Below, one piece after another: positions 1-12,195 of a DNA stretch of 64,000 nt; within the stretch, counting starts at the first letter, position 1; each line of letters starts with the position of its first letter. The notes beneath the pieces are model-generated. The model saw only the letters and a program-made list of their open reading frames with translations, did no database searches and was not told where the DNA came from. The translations under genes and the position numbers were made by a program. Origin of the DNA: Glandiceps talaboti. Taxonomy: Eukaryota; Hemichordata; Enteropneusta; Spengelidae. The DNA lies in the NCBI RefSeq assembly GCF_964340395.1, contig NC_135564.1, positions 1,319,001 to 1,383,000 on the forward strand. Direction: 5' to 3'.

Positions 1-110
1 CAGCTATACAATACACAACACAAATATACATGTACATTAATACCAAGCGATCATAAAATATTCTCTGAAATTCACTTTATGTATATCATTTTTGTCTACG
101 TAATAATATG

Positions 111-449
111 CATTATACAATGCAGGAGCCAAGTGGAACAAAAAAATATGGAATATATACTCTGGTCATTCTACGTTTTTTCGTCATGACAATGCATGTT
201 TACGTTACTATTTCTGCTGTGTTTGAAACAAAACGTTCAAAATTACCATTACTTTCCCCGATTTTTCTTTGATATTATTGGCGCTGGTATAATTATGTTA
301 TTCTCCAATACTTTTCTTCATTCAGCCGGAAAATACTCATGACCTAAGGATTGTCACTACTCGTCCATCGACTCATATAGTGACAGAGACCCCTTAGGTC
401 ACTCATATTTTCCTTGGCTGAACCAAGAAAAATATTGGGGAATAACATC
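111..449 (+). repeat. Hairpin-ended dispersed repeat, copy 1
   Basis: A repeat of about 340 bp found four times in the window (also near 13964, 28703 and, reversed, 60027). A unique head of about 190 bp is followed by a long imperfect palindrome at about 290-449, whose arms contain the motif GTGACCTAAG and its complement. No coding capacity is visible. It looks like a non-autonomous (MITE or foldback-like) element; the class is inferred from the palindrome and copy number. Confidence 0.75.
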
Positions 450-814
450 TACTTATCTACTGTATGGAATGTAATAACATAAACGTGTGAATGACAGCAT
501 CTGATGTACAATTTTATAATAATAATGGGGACATCTTTTCCTTCAATTGGTCTAATTTGTATCTATACAACAGTTTATTATAGTAAATGGTATACTAACT
601 AGATCGTATCTCTCGTTTCTCTATCTAGGTATTTTACCAGGGTTCCCCACTAAAATTAGGCTGTAATGTATCGTATGTATCCCAAATGTTGAATATTAAC
701 GAAGGTTAAAACTATAGTATAAGCCTGAGTAGCCTGATATGGCATTACTCATAGCTGATATATTTGTCTGCTCATCATTGACAGTGTATGCTGAAATTGA
801 TGTCTGTATGTAAA
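450..814. other. Unremarkable AT-rich intergenic DNA
   Basis: I see no gene, repeat or regulatory motif that I can support here. Confidence 0.5.
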
Positions 815-2160
815 GACTAGTGAATTAGGTGAGGTCCTGTGTATATACTGACTTGATGTCCATTTGTAAACAGTGGACTGGTGAATGAGTATGGTCCTGT
901 GTATATACTGACTTGATGTCCATTTGTAAACAGTGGTAGATGGGTATGGTCCTGTGTATATACTGATTTGATGTCCATTTGTAAACAGTGGTAAATGGGT
1001 ATGGTCCTGTGTATATACTGACTTGATGTCCATATGTAAACAGTGGACTGGTGAATGGGTATGGTCCTGTGTATATACTGACTTGATATCCATATGTAAA
1101 CAGTGGTGAATTAGGTATGGTCCTGTGTATATACTGACTTGATGACCATTTGTAAACAGTGGTACATGGGTATGGTCCTGTCTATATACTGACTTGATGT
1201 CCATTTGTAAACAGTGGTGAATGGGTATGGTCCTGTGTATATACTGACTTGATGTCCATTTGTAAACAGTGGTAAATGGGTATGGTCCTGTCTATATACT
1301 GACTTGATGTCTATATATAAACAGTGGTAAATGGGTATGGTCCTGTGTATAAATGTATAGACTTGATGTCCATATGTAACAGTGGACTGGTGAATGGGTA
1401 TGGTCCTGTGTATATACTGACTTGATGACCATTTGTAAACAGTGGTAAACGGGTATGGTCCTGTGTATATACTGACTGACTTGATGTCCATATATAAACA
1501 GTGGTAAATGGGTATGGTCCTGTGTATATACTGACTTGATGACCATTTGTAAACAATGGTAAACGGGTATGGTCCTGTGTATATACTGACTGACTTGATG
1601 TCCATATGTAAACAGTGGACTGGTGAATGAGTATGGTCCTGTGTATATACTGACTTGATGTCCATTTGTAAACAGTGGTGAATGGGTATGGCACAGTGTA
1701 TATACTGACTTGATGTCCATATGTGAACAGTGGACTGGTGAATGAGTATGGTCCTGTGTATATACTGACGTGATGTCCATTTGTAAACAGTGGTAAATGG
1801 GTATGGTCCTGTGTATATACTGACTTGATGTCCATATGTGAACAGTGGTGATTGGGTATGGTCCTGTGTATATACTGACTTGATGTCAATATGTAAACAG
1901 TGGACTGGTGAATGAGTATGGTCCTGTGTATATACTGACTTGATGTCCATTTGTAAACAGTGGTGAATGGGTATGGCCCAGTGTATATACTGACTTGATG
2001 TCCATTTGTAAAGACTAGTGAATTAGGTGTGGTCCTATGTATACACTGACTTGATGTCCATATGTAAAGACTAGTGAATTAGGTGTGTATGTACTGTGAG
2101 TATACTGACTTCATAACCATATGTACACAGTGGTAAATTGGATATGGCCCTGTGTGTACG
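815..2160. repeat. Minisatellite with 55/60-bp units, about 23 copies
   Basis: The array repeats a core containing TATACTGACTTGATGTCCAT. Units come in a 55-bp form and a form about 5 bp longer, with an extra GACTG near the end. Copies diverge more towards 2000-2160. The long reading frames across this stretch on the minus strand are repeat artefacts with a periodic peptide, not genes. Confidence 0.93.
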
Positions 2161-2814
2161 ACACTGATGACCCCCATATACTTGTTTGTCAAGTATACAG
2201 TACCTTGATGTATTGCTCAGAGAGTTTGATCACCAAGTGCTGAGTATTAATTCTGGGTTTAATATTAGTTCCACACCTAAGCAGGCTTTTTTGTGCATCT
2301 TTCAACAGTTAGTCTTAGTTTTAGTTTTACCAGAGTGGGAAATCATACAATCTTGCATTAATTTTACCAGGTTCTCAGCACGCACAGCAATCAACAAATC
2401 AACAGTACAAATACAAATTATGGACAAAAATCGTTCCTGTTATATCCACTGATTTGAAGGCCAAAAAAAATGAAACGTATAAATTTTGCATTTGAAAAAA
2501 ATCTCCCCTCCCGATGTATTTTCCGAAACACAAGCAATAGCACAGAACACTGCAATGTCAGCTAGTAGTACACAATGTATGATTTATATCCCACTGTTAT
2601 AATGACAGAAGTCATAAAAATCACTGAATTAGATTTTATAGACCTCTTCACACATGGCCAGTCCTATTTTGACATTACTAAAGCAGTAATAAATACTTCA
2701 ATATTCCACATAGCTGATAGTATTGTGACATAGATAAATATAGCCTTGCAAATAATTATGCCTCAATTTGACTACTTAAATGAAAATGTATCATATTTGA
2801 TTACTACCTGTATT
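2161..2814. other. Intergenic, no feature recognised
   Basis: AT-rich DNA between a minisatellite and a G-run. No coding signal, homology or repeat was recognised. Confidence 0.5.
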
Positions 2815-3135
2815 GGGGGGGGGGGGGGGGGGGTTTACCAGTGGCCAGCTCTGGTAGGAGTGTGTGGCCAGTGCTGGAAACCCCAGGCCCCATTTTAGAC
2901 CCACTTTGACCAAAATCAATACCCCATTTTAGACCATTACAGGTTTTTAAAAGATGAAAGTTTAGACCTAAATACAGTTTGGAGCAATTAATGGCAATTA
3001 TGATTTGGTAAAGGACAATGGACCACATTTTAAACCAAGCAAAATAAAAAATAATGCAAAGTGGACCCCATTTTAGACCCTTCAGCTTGAAAAAACACCC
3101 CATTATGGACCAAAGGGCTGCACCTATACATATCC
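2815..3135. repeat. G-run plus CCCATTTTAGACC-type low-complexity repeat
   Basis: A run of about 19 G opens the stretch. It is followed by several spaced variants of CCCATTTTAGACC (around 2890, 2921, 3020 and 3069). The reading frame through it on the minus strand ends in a proline run made by the G tract and is not credible as a gene. It may be a decayed retroelement 3' part; the family is unknown. Confidence 0.45.
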
Positions 3136-3591
3136 TCAAATAGGAGAGAAGCTATCTATTATTATTGCTATCTTCCACAGTTACTTTTTATCACAGACAC
3201 ATACTTTAATATGGCATACACAGCAAAGTACATTATTCATTTCCTCTGAACACTAACATAAATATAGTGAGTCAAATTATCATACGCTAACAATTCCGGA
3301 TGAAACTTTATGTCTGATTCCAATCTCTAAGGCATGTTCTCAGGAGAATATGTCCTTTCAGGTAGTAAAACTTTACTACTAAAACATGTCAGTGGAAATG
3401 GCTACGAGATACAGGTGCCATCATGTCACAGATGCCATGATTAACAGTATTTGCTACTACATATGCATCTATGCATAGTTTGGACATTGAAAATTAAACA
3501 AAACTGCCACATGTCCTGACCAAACACTTGTCTCTTAGGCCATTCAGATAATCTACATCTTACTGTAAATGCGTTTCCCTCTTATTTGTTA

Positions 3592-3843
3592 ATAGGGAAC
3601 TTGCAATCCAGACTGAGCATGCTCAGACGCAAAGGACTATGGGATTATCTGTGGTTATCATAATACTTAATCTGGAGCTACTGATAAAATTAACCTCCCA
3701 CAATTGTCACGGTAACTATGAATTGATTATTTGTGGTTACAAACAATGTATCAACATTGTTTACAAACTAATTGATTAGTATTTATCATCACATTTCCCA
3801 TGATGCAACATTCAACATGGCAGGTTTGCAAGTTCCCTATTCA
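3592..3843. mobile_element. Candidate MITE with about 20-bp terminal inverted repeats
   Basis: The left end reads AATAGGGAACTTGCAA and the right end carries its complement (TTGCAAGTTCCCTATT), about 250 bp apart. There is no open frame. The short length and matching inverted ends are what a non-autonomous DNA transposon would show. I could not find a convincing target-site duplication, so the class is open. Confidence 0.5.
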
Positions 3844-4063
3844 ATACTAAGATGCTGTTCCTCAACTGTTACCAAGCTGTATTTCCTACAGGCTGCAGGG
3901 TGTCAAGTTATCTATATGAGCTAAACATTCATACAGATACAGTAATCCTCAACATAATCCATGTAGATCATTATTTCTAAGAATTTCACGCCGTGAAAAA
4001 TATTAAAACTTGATATATGTAAGTAATATGTCGTCTGTGTATTATCCTATATTTAGTACTCTA

Positions 4064-4829
4064 TGTAAACCACTGGATTAGCCAGTTGGGCTTTCTTGTT
4101 AGTCTGTCTGACATGGCTATTATGGCTGTAGTGAACCACTTCATTAGCCAGCCAGGCTTTCTTGTTAGTCTGTCTGGCATGGCTATTGTAGCTGTAGTGA
4201 ACCACTTCATTAGCCAGCCAGGCTTTCTTGTTAGTCTGTCTGACATGGCTATTATGGCTGTAGTGAACCACTTCATTAGCCAGCCAGGCTTTCTTGTTAG
4301 TCTGTCTGGCATGGCTATTGTAGCTGTAGTGAACCACTTCATTAGCCAGCCAGGCTTTCTTGTTAGTCTGTCTGACATGGCTATTATGGCTGTAGTGAAC
4401 CACTTCATTAGCCAGCCAGGCTTTCTTGTTAGTCTGTCTGGCATGGCTATTGTAGCTGTAGTGAACCACTTCATTAGCCAGCCAGGCTTTCTTGTTAGTC
4501 TGTCTGGCATGGCTATTATAGCTGTAGTGAACCACTTCATTAGCCAGCCAGGCTTTCTTGTTAGTCTGTCTGCCTGGCATGGCTATTTTAGCTGTAGTGA
4601 ACCACTTGATTAACCAGCCAGGCTTTCTTGTTAGTCTGTCTGGCATGGCTATTTTAGCTGTAGTGAACCACTTGATTAGCCAGCCAGGCTTTCTTGTTAG
4701 TCTGTCTGACATGGCTATTGTAGCTGTAGTGAACCACTTGATTAGCCAGCCAAGCTTTCTTGTTAGTCTGTCTGGCATGGCTATTGTACCTGCAGTGAAC
4801 CACTTTATTAACCAGTTGGGCTTTCTTGT
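4064..4829. repeat. 66-bp minisatellite, about 11.6 copies, dimeric order
   Basis: The unit is 66 bp and includes CCAGGCTTTCTTGTTAGTCTG. In the left half two unit types alternate (GACATGGCTATTATGGCT and GGCATGGCTATTGTAGCT), giving a 132-bp higher-order repeat; the right part is less ordered. Because 66 is a multiple of three, long frames stay open on both strands with 22-residue periodicity. I treat these as artefacts: there is no start context, domain or splice structure. Confidence 0.93.
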
Positions 4830-6180
4830 ACACATTTGCATTGTTCAAAAAAAATTCAAAAAAAATTCAAAAAAAATGTTAAAATTAATTCTTTATCATG
4901 AAATATCATGTCCCACACTTGGTCCTGAATATTTTCAACATACAATGACACTTTCTATTTCATTGTACATGCTATCATGACCTATGAATACATTTCTATA
5001 ATATCTTACTTGATTCCTGTCCACATTTTGCAAACTTTAATATTAGAGTCAGACAAATAGAACTTTATATTGACCAATAAGCCTAGAGCACCTAGTAAAT
5101 GTATGCAACAAGCATACATCAAAAGGTATTTCCTAAATGTATATTTCATCGTAGTACTCTTACTTCTCTTTACTTGTTATGATTATGCTCTTTCCAATTT
5201 TGCGTTTCTTTAGAGTAGTTGTTTAATTTCAAGGTGACAAATAAGCCCAATGGACTGGGTGATGTATTAACTTTTTGTTCTTTTTATTGGGCAATAAACT
5301 GTACATTCACATGTCACAATAATAAAACATTCTCACTACAAACATCACTATGTTTGCCTGCTTGGGTGATAAGAATAATGTAATTTACCAGCCATATCAA
5401 AGGTATTTATTATGGCAAGGTTTGAAGAAATATTGCCGACGATATCTGCTGAATGTGAGGTTCTAAGAAAAATTGCCACTAGAGGGCGCTGTCACCATGT
5501 CCTTCTTTCATCATGTACCATATATTATCTATTTGATGGCAATGCCACTTTTAATATGATAACAAAAAACATGCAATTTCATGTTTTCTATTCATGAATT
5601 TAAAAGGTGGCGATGTCAATTATTTGTTAACCACAATTATAGTATAGTAATCTTTGCTGAAGACTAAAAATTTATTAATAATTCTGATTCCTATAATCAA
5701 ATAGATGTTTCATGAAAAAGGCCCTGGAGCATGTCTATGGTTGAATATTGCATGTATTTCAATAAATCATTTGTACATGGACTGACAATGACAATGCCCT
5801 GGAAAACAGGCAACATAAAAACTTGGATGCTTGGAGATAAATCATACATTCCCTTATGTGCATTGTGTATGAAATAGGGCACACATTCTCCAGTCACCTT
5901 CAGGTGACCTTACCCATCATATGACCTATCACTGGGCAAGTCATTTACCTTTGAATATCGGTCATGCATTTCTATTCTACGTGTCATCCTTAGTTGCTGA
6001 CATACTTTAATACTTGGTTCATTATATTGACTAAGCCAACATACAATGGAGTTCACAATAAACAAGACACACCTGTTGAGCTTTAAAAAGCTCTGACTTG
6101 CAGAATCCTAGAGGGTCGTAGTACTCGTACAGAAGATTAGCTTTGGCAGCTGGGCTTCCCTCTTTATATACAGTTTAATA
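4830..6180. other. Intergenic; one CTCF-like 15-mer, otherwise plain
   Basis: No gene is visible. Positions 5476-5490 (CCACTAGAGGGCGCT) fit the vertebrate CTCF core consensus. The rest is AT-rich unique DNA. Confidence 0.45.
5476..5490 (+). promoter_or_regulatory. CTCF-motif-like sequence
   Basis: CCACTAGAGGGCGCT agrees with the CTCF core consensus known from vertebrates. Such motifs also ride in transposons, and binding in this organism is unproven. Confidence 0.3.
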
Positions 6181-6182
6181 GA

Positions 6183-6272
6183 GGGATGGAGGGAGGATGG
6201 GTGGACAAATGGTTGGAATGAATGAATTGAATGAAGGAAGGAATGAAGGAACGAAGGAACGAAGGAACAAAT
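6183..6272. repeat. Purine-rich GGAA/GAATG simple repeat
   Basis: Degenerate runs of GGAGGGA, GAATGAATT and GAAGGAACGAAGG make a low-complexity purine tract. Confidence 0.7.
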
Positions 6273-6485
6273 GATCTTGAATACCTTTGTGCCTATTTTT
6301 GAGATTTGGGAGAAGAGAAAAGGCTAATTTCAATGTCCATGTGTGTATGTGTTTAATATTTTATTATATAAACATGTCAGAGAATGTTCCAATGTTGATG
6401 GCATGCATATCATATGCTGATCACTATGCCAACAATATGCAAATTACCATGTTATTTATATGTACATTAATATTTAAATTAGCCA

Positions 6486-7690
6486 TGCATGGCAATGTTT
6501 CAATGTATGGTGAGACAATTGTATGCATGCAGAGTCTGGAAAGGTGACATAGGACTTGCAATCTATCCTGGAGAGAGATTGCTGCTCAGTATTTTTCTGT
6601 GAATGGAATTTATTTTCATGCTTTTTGTTTTTATTTTCAACGTTATGATCTTTTTTACTTACTGAAGCATGTGATTACCTTCATGTAATCAAATACTAAA
6701 AGCAATGATTATTTAATATGCACAACATAATTTCAAAATCAACTACAGGATTGTATAAACCAAATATCTTTAATATATTTTTCTACTAGAAAAAGACCAT
6801 GTGAAATAACAAAGATCAAGTTCATTTTTTATAATAAAAAAAAACTACTGAAAAATGACGGCCGTGTAAAACAGCTTCAGATTTTAGTTTCCCACTTTAT
6901 AATAAGGTCTAAAAAAGTAATTGTTCGGTTCCAGTTACCTGACCCCACCTAGTTTTTCACTGCTGACACTAAACTTTTTTTTACGTATTCAAGAAAAAAA
7001 TAATAAAATTGCAAACATTGTGAAGTCTCACAAAAAATAGCAAAAGCAGAAACTGACATCAACTTTAAAAGATAATATCAAATTATTTTTCCAATCTGTA
7101 ATGGCTGTACATCTGATAGGAACACAGGCCATTTGGAAAATAATGGAAAACCTGATCTAGACACTCACACATGAAAAAAAAATATAATAACATATAATAA
7201 AAAAAATCTACCTACCCCACCTAATCAAAAATTTTAGCGTAATCGGAACCACACAATTTTTTTTTAATTAGGCCTAATTGTACATGTAATGAGTACAGAT
7301 ATTCCAAGTTCTTGATCTCCATCATAATTATGTTAACATTAAGTTAATTTAGTGAAGGGACACCAATGCATATGCCTAGTATTGACCCAGCTCTATTCCC
7401 CTCACAATCACAACAGGTATGAGTAGGGCGCCCTCTATGGTACATTATGTAAAGCCTGTACATGAGTAAACTTTCCATTCTGATTATCATTCCACATTAT
7501 AGGTTGTGCATGTGTGCACAATTACTAACAAAAAAATTAATATTCTAGAAACATTTTTAAGGAGTATGACAAAATTTAAATTCTGCATCTGATTACAGCC
7601 TACACATGTGTACAGTAGACACAAGTCCTATGTCACCTTTCCAGACTCACATACATTTGTCTCACCATACATTGAAACATTGCCATGCAT
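6486..7690. mobile_element. 1.2-kb inverted-repeat element (about 71-bp arms)
   Basis: The left arm (6486-6556, containing GGCAATGTTTCAATGTATGG and AAAGGTGACATAGGACTTG) reappears as its reverse complement at 7620-7690, with few mismatches. The roughly 1.06 kb between is AT-rich and has no open frame. This could be a decayed DNA transposon with long inverted ends or an inverted duplication. No target-site duplication was identified. Confidence 0.6.
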
Positions 7691-9499
7691 TGTTTGTTTA
7701 CTTTTGTGTAAAAATCGACTATTTACCATTGCTGAAACAATTATCAATTTTGGTCAATTAAGTTAGAAGGGGTGTTGGGGAGTCTAAGACCTTACTAAAA
7801 GAATTCAGTTTTTGATCCTACATTCAACTAAGCTTATTGATCTCACCACTAAAATTTAGCCACATTTCCAAAATGTCTGCCAAAATGTGTCAAGTCATCA
7901 TGTTTTACACTGTAAATATTTCTTTTGTGCTGAGCCTTTAGTCTACTCACTTACATGGTAGCACTGACCATTGTTAACTCAACCTAATTATACTTTCATT
8001 AATTTGACTAATTCTTTTAGTGCATCAGGTGAGCAACAAAATGTATGCAGTTTCTCTCAATTGTAAGCAAAGTACGTTTGTTTGTTTGTTTGTTTGTTTG
8101 TTTGTTTTTTTGTTTGTTCAGAATATTACTAGCTCACTGTATTTCATTTAAGAACAAAATTACTTCCGGCTTTCAGCATTTTACCAAACTTTAAATGTCG
8201 TCTGCTATACAAACAAGGAAAATTCACTTCTTTATTCAGAAGACACCATGATGTACAAACGCAAAATAAAACTTTTATATATTTATTTTAGAAGATCCTT
8301 CATTCATTTACGACGGTCACACTTTGTTCATTTCACTGTACTATGTAAAGTACAATGCAAACGTGACTAACGTACACTGTGGCGTTACGTTCGTCCATGC
8401 ACAGTCGTCCCCTCTCGCTCTATCACGTGATAGAGACTGTGGTTCGTATCTTTCCTTGACCTCAACACAGTCCCTCTATCCTTCTATAAAGACAAGGACT
8501 GTGACTTGATTGAGGAGCATATTTCAGGTATTATTTATACTTACCATTGTCACGTATACAGCAATGAAAGTTTTCAGTAGGAAGGCAAGTGCGCCGTACG
8601 GTTCAATAACCAGCAACTTTATTTATACTTGAAGTCCATGACCGCGAGACGGACAAATTGACAGAAGCATTAATTCCGCTGCCGTGCAAGCATAAGGTTA
8701 GTCCTCCATGCGCACTTCAAGCACAACCCCTCCCTTGTTTAGTTTTTTTTATGAATAACCTACAAAGGCTTACCTTATGTGCCCATTTTACGAGTTTTGT
8801 GTCACTTCTCCTGAAGACACGCAAGTCAGCTTGCTTGTATTTGTGTTCGTAATTCCCAGGCTCTTCGGGGGTAACACGCCTATGTTATCTAAGTTCTTAT
8901 CTATCTTCAGATCATGTCATATCACCTTCATCTAGTACATTACAAAGAGTTTAAAGATAACAGATAATCACTGTTTTTTCTTTTTATGAAATTCTATATA
9001 AGTTTGGTTATTCCATTTATTCAAGTGTAGTGTCAAACCAGAAATAGGAGCACGACCCGTACAGACGACGTACTTGGTGCATGATGGGTAATATATAAAC
9101 AAATGTTAGGTTGACGTACTCTGAACGTACGTTCCGTCTAGGCTGTTTATTCAGACGGATAAAATTTTGTTTGTTTCTGAAATATTATTTTTACAGTCGC
9201 TATCATAAATGCTTTAGTGTTCGAGACACACACAATACTTCTTTAGTTACTCATAATTGCTTAGCACACACATTTGAGGGTTTATACATCAAAAGATGCG
9301 TCAGTGCAGTCTGGGCAAGGGTACGAGGCACAGGCATTTGTTTCCCCGAGTTAGAATATTTCTATCAGAATACAATAAAATGTCGATAATATCGTTGATA
9401 TTGACGTATTTAGCCAACTACATAGGAAAGGGGTAAAATTACACTTGTTTCTGTGATCGGGCAGGTTCACCCACTGCGAAAGAAGACATGAGGGGATGT
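7691..9499. other. Intergenic; (TTTG)n and no gene
   Basis: A TTTG microsatellite lies at about 8076-8117. Around 8330-8560 the sequence is somewhat richer in CpG, but I find no coding or promoter structure to support a call. Otherwise I see nothing. Confidence 0.5.
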
Positions 9500-9504
9500 C
9501 ATGA

Positions 9505-9730
9505 CCGTGTGTCATGATCGAATGCTGCTGATAAGTCGAAGAGAGTGAGAATGTTAATTTTGCCAGGGTCCAAGGAAGTCAGAATCATGTCATTTACTAT
9601 TTTCAGGAGTTTCAGTACTATGGTGCGGTTTGTGAGCAGACTGAAGAGGTTCAAGAGATTTTTTGAAGTGAGATGATCATTTACATTTTAATTTTGAGAG
9701 AGTTTTCTTTCAAGTACTTTAGACAGAAAT
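9505..9730 (-). pseudogene. LINE reverse-transcriptase fragment
   Basis: Read on the minus strand from about 9728 to 9512, the translation contains FLSKVLERKLSQ, then HLTSKNLL, KLLKIVNDMI and LTLFDLSAAFDHD. These are the successive RT blocks of CR1/L2-like non-LTR retrotransposons, ending in the first catalytic-aspartate region (F-D-L-S-A-A-F-D). An in-frame stop follows the first block, and the rest of the element is missing on both sides. It is a dead scrap. Confidence 0.8.
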
Positions 9731-10597
9731 TAAAGGTAGCTAAGCTGTGACCATTTTGAACAGATGACAATGATAAATTGAAGAATTTAAGGTATTTACT
9801 ATCGCTAGACATTATTTGTTTGACCTCTGACGTTTATTTTTGTATATTTCCAACCTCGTAAATGTAACTCTCATAAATTCTATGTCGTTCCTTTCACTCG
9901 TGCTTCGCACTCGCTACGCAACCTGTAGTTGTGAACTTGTTATCAACAACGCCAGCTCCTGTGTACCAAGCAGACGAGATTTCACACACTGTGACACATA
10001 GCTGAACATTTTAGTAGTGACAGGTACATTGTATATTGCATTTACGAGTGTTTATTTGTTTACTAACATTGAAGTTTCGTGTCGTTCCCTGAGGTTGCAG
10101 TGTTTGTATACCTTGGGTTGTCTTCTATCACAGGACAGATCAGTGACAAGGCGCAACCATTGTTTATAGTGGTTTCCTGTACTGTTCGTATTACATTGTA
10201 TTAGGAAATATGAAGTTAATTTAATTACGTTTGAATGATCTACCTTTGTAACTGCACATATGCAAATTACATGTAATGGTACCGATAATAACATTACTGT
10301 AACAAGTGCTGGTTGTCTGAATACCAATGTCATATACTAGCTGATATCGGACGAATGAGTTGGGGGGGTTAAAGTTTTTTCATCGAAACGACAAAATTCC
10401 TATATAAAAAAAGAAGTTCGAAGTCAATGTTATGAATGTTGTGTAATTCAATGTCATGAATGTTGTGTAATAATCATTTGATGTACTATAATGCTGTCAT
10501 TGTTATGTGTATTGACACAAGGTCATTTGTTATTTATCTGGGATCAAAGGTCAGACCGACAGGGACTTAGATTCTAGCACAGAGTAACAACTACATC
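9731..10597. other. Upstream region of the AGMO gene
   Basis: No TATA box or clear core promoter is recognisable. A 26-bp direct duplication lies near 10424-10472. A possible splice acceptor precedes the start codon (TCTAGCACAG at about 10571-10580), so a non-coding upstream exon may exist outside what I can define. Confidence 0.35.
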
Positions 10598-11071
10598 ATG
10601 GCTGCCACTAACGTATCTGTTAACCCAGGTATCTTTAAAGTAGATGCCTTGACGGGTTTTAGAAGACTCTTTTACATGATAACTCCAAATGAGTCGTCTT
10701 TTGCTACAATGGAAGAAGTACCTGAGTATATGGTTGAAGTAAGTGACAGTAAACTAACATTATGATCTGTGAACCTACCTATCTATGTCATTTAAACTGT
10801 AGTTATTGCTCCATAATTGTATTTGTCAAGGTTTGAGAACCCCAGTGGCATTGGAAGGAAATATGCCTGTTTGATGTGTCACTTTGTTACAACTATGCAA
10901 TCTAATACATGACCACATTCTCTCAGAGAAAGATAACCACCAAACTTTTACTACTAAACCTGGCAGAGAGACTATAGAGCCAGCAGTGTTTTCATGTCTC
11001 GCTCAATGTTTAGCACAACTGAACTGATGTTCTGTAGTGCTATAGGGATCGCCCAGCATCTGTCTGTGTGG

Positions 11072-11122
<51 letters not shown>

Positions 11123-12157
11123 CAACTTAAAGTCAAAAACCGTTGAAGCGATTGCCATGATATTCGGTGGGCCCGTGACCTTGGGTGTCTAGTTGGGAAA
11201 TTGTTCAAATCAAAATGATCTTACCACCCTTTTGTGATTTGGGTCAAAAAATGTGATTTTTGGTCAAAAAATTATATGGGGCATATTGGACTGAAATTTG
11301 GGTGAAACATTCTTCAGGGTGTTTTTACTAAGAATTGTTCATGATATAATGGTCCCATCAGTGATATGCAAATTTAAAGGGTTAAAAATGTGTCTTTTTG
11401 GTCAAAAATCTATAATTCCATGATTCCATGAGTGCAAATTAGGTGTAAAAATGTTCATTTTTGGTCAAAAACTTATATCTCAAAAAGTGCTTGGTCAATG
11501 AGTCTGAAACTTGATGAGCTGTTTCTAGAAGTGTTATTCTGCAGATTTTCTTCAAAACATCTTGACAAACTTGGCCCTAGCAACCATGACCACGCCCTTA
11601 GCAACAACCAAATGGCAGTATATTTTGGTCAAATAACATCATCTGATAGGCAAGTGGGTAAACATTCAAAAAATGTATGCAAATACCCTAGCAACCATGA
11701 CTGCCCATAGCAACAGCCAAATGGTGTATTTCACAAAGAGAACAGGGATTCTTATAGACAATCGAATAAACATTCAAAAAATGTATGTAAATTAGCCTAG
11801 CAACAAGACCATACCCATAGCAACAGCCAAATAATCGCGTATATCGCAAAGATAGCAACATAGTTGGATAGGCAACTGGATAGTCATTCAGCAAATGAAC
11901 ACCTATTGTTAGCATGGACTAGCATATGGATAAACGTTTTAAAAAACTACAGTTGTGCTACAATGCCATTGGCGGTATTTTTAGTAACAAATTACATGAA
12001 ACAAAATACAGAGCCTGATAGCATGCAAACATATGAAATGATACATTTTATCTCACTGTGAACACAAATCAACATCACTGTTGGATAAAACAAGAAAGAT
12101 TCTGTTTCAAACACAAACTGTTTATTTTTGTTTACAGTGAGATAAAATGTAACATTT

Positions 12158-12195
<38 letters not shown>

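Noticed and set aside
749-1950. Long minus-strand reading frames with a YTQDHTH-type repeated peptide
   Set aside because: They lie wholly inside the 55/60-bp minisatellite; several overlapping frames show the same periodicity and there is no start context or family.
2804-3139. 111-residue minus-strand frame ending in polyproline
   Set aside because: The proline run is the complement of a G tract and the rest is low-complexity repeat; no homology recognised.
4053-4841. A possible 262-residue repeat protein on the minus strand and others on the plus strand
   Set aside because: Unit length 66 is a multiple of three, so frames are open by construction on both strands; no gene structure accompanies them.
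8324-8852. Small plus-strand frames in a slightly CpG-richer patch
   Set aside because: No recognisable domain, splice partners or conserved counterpart in the window.
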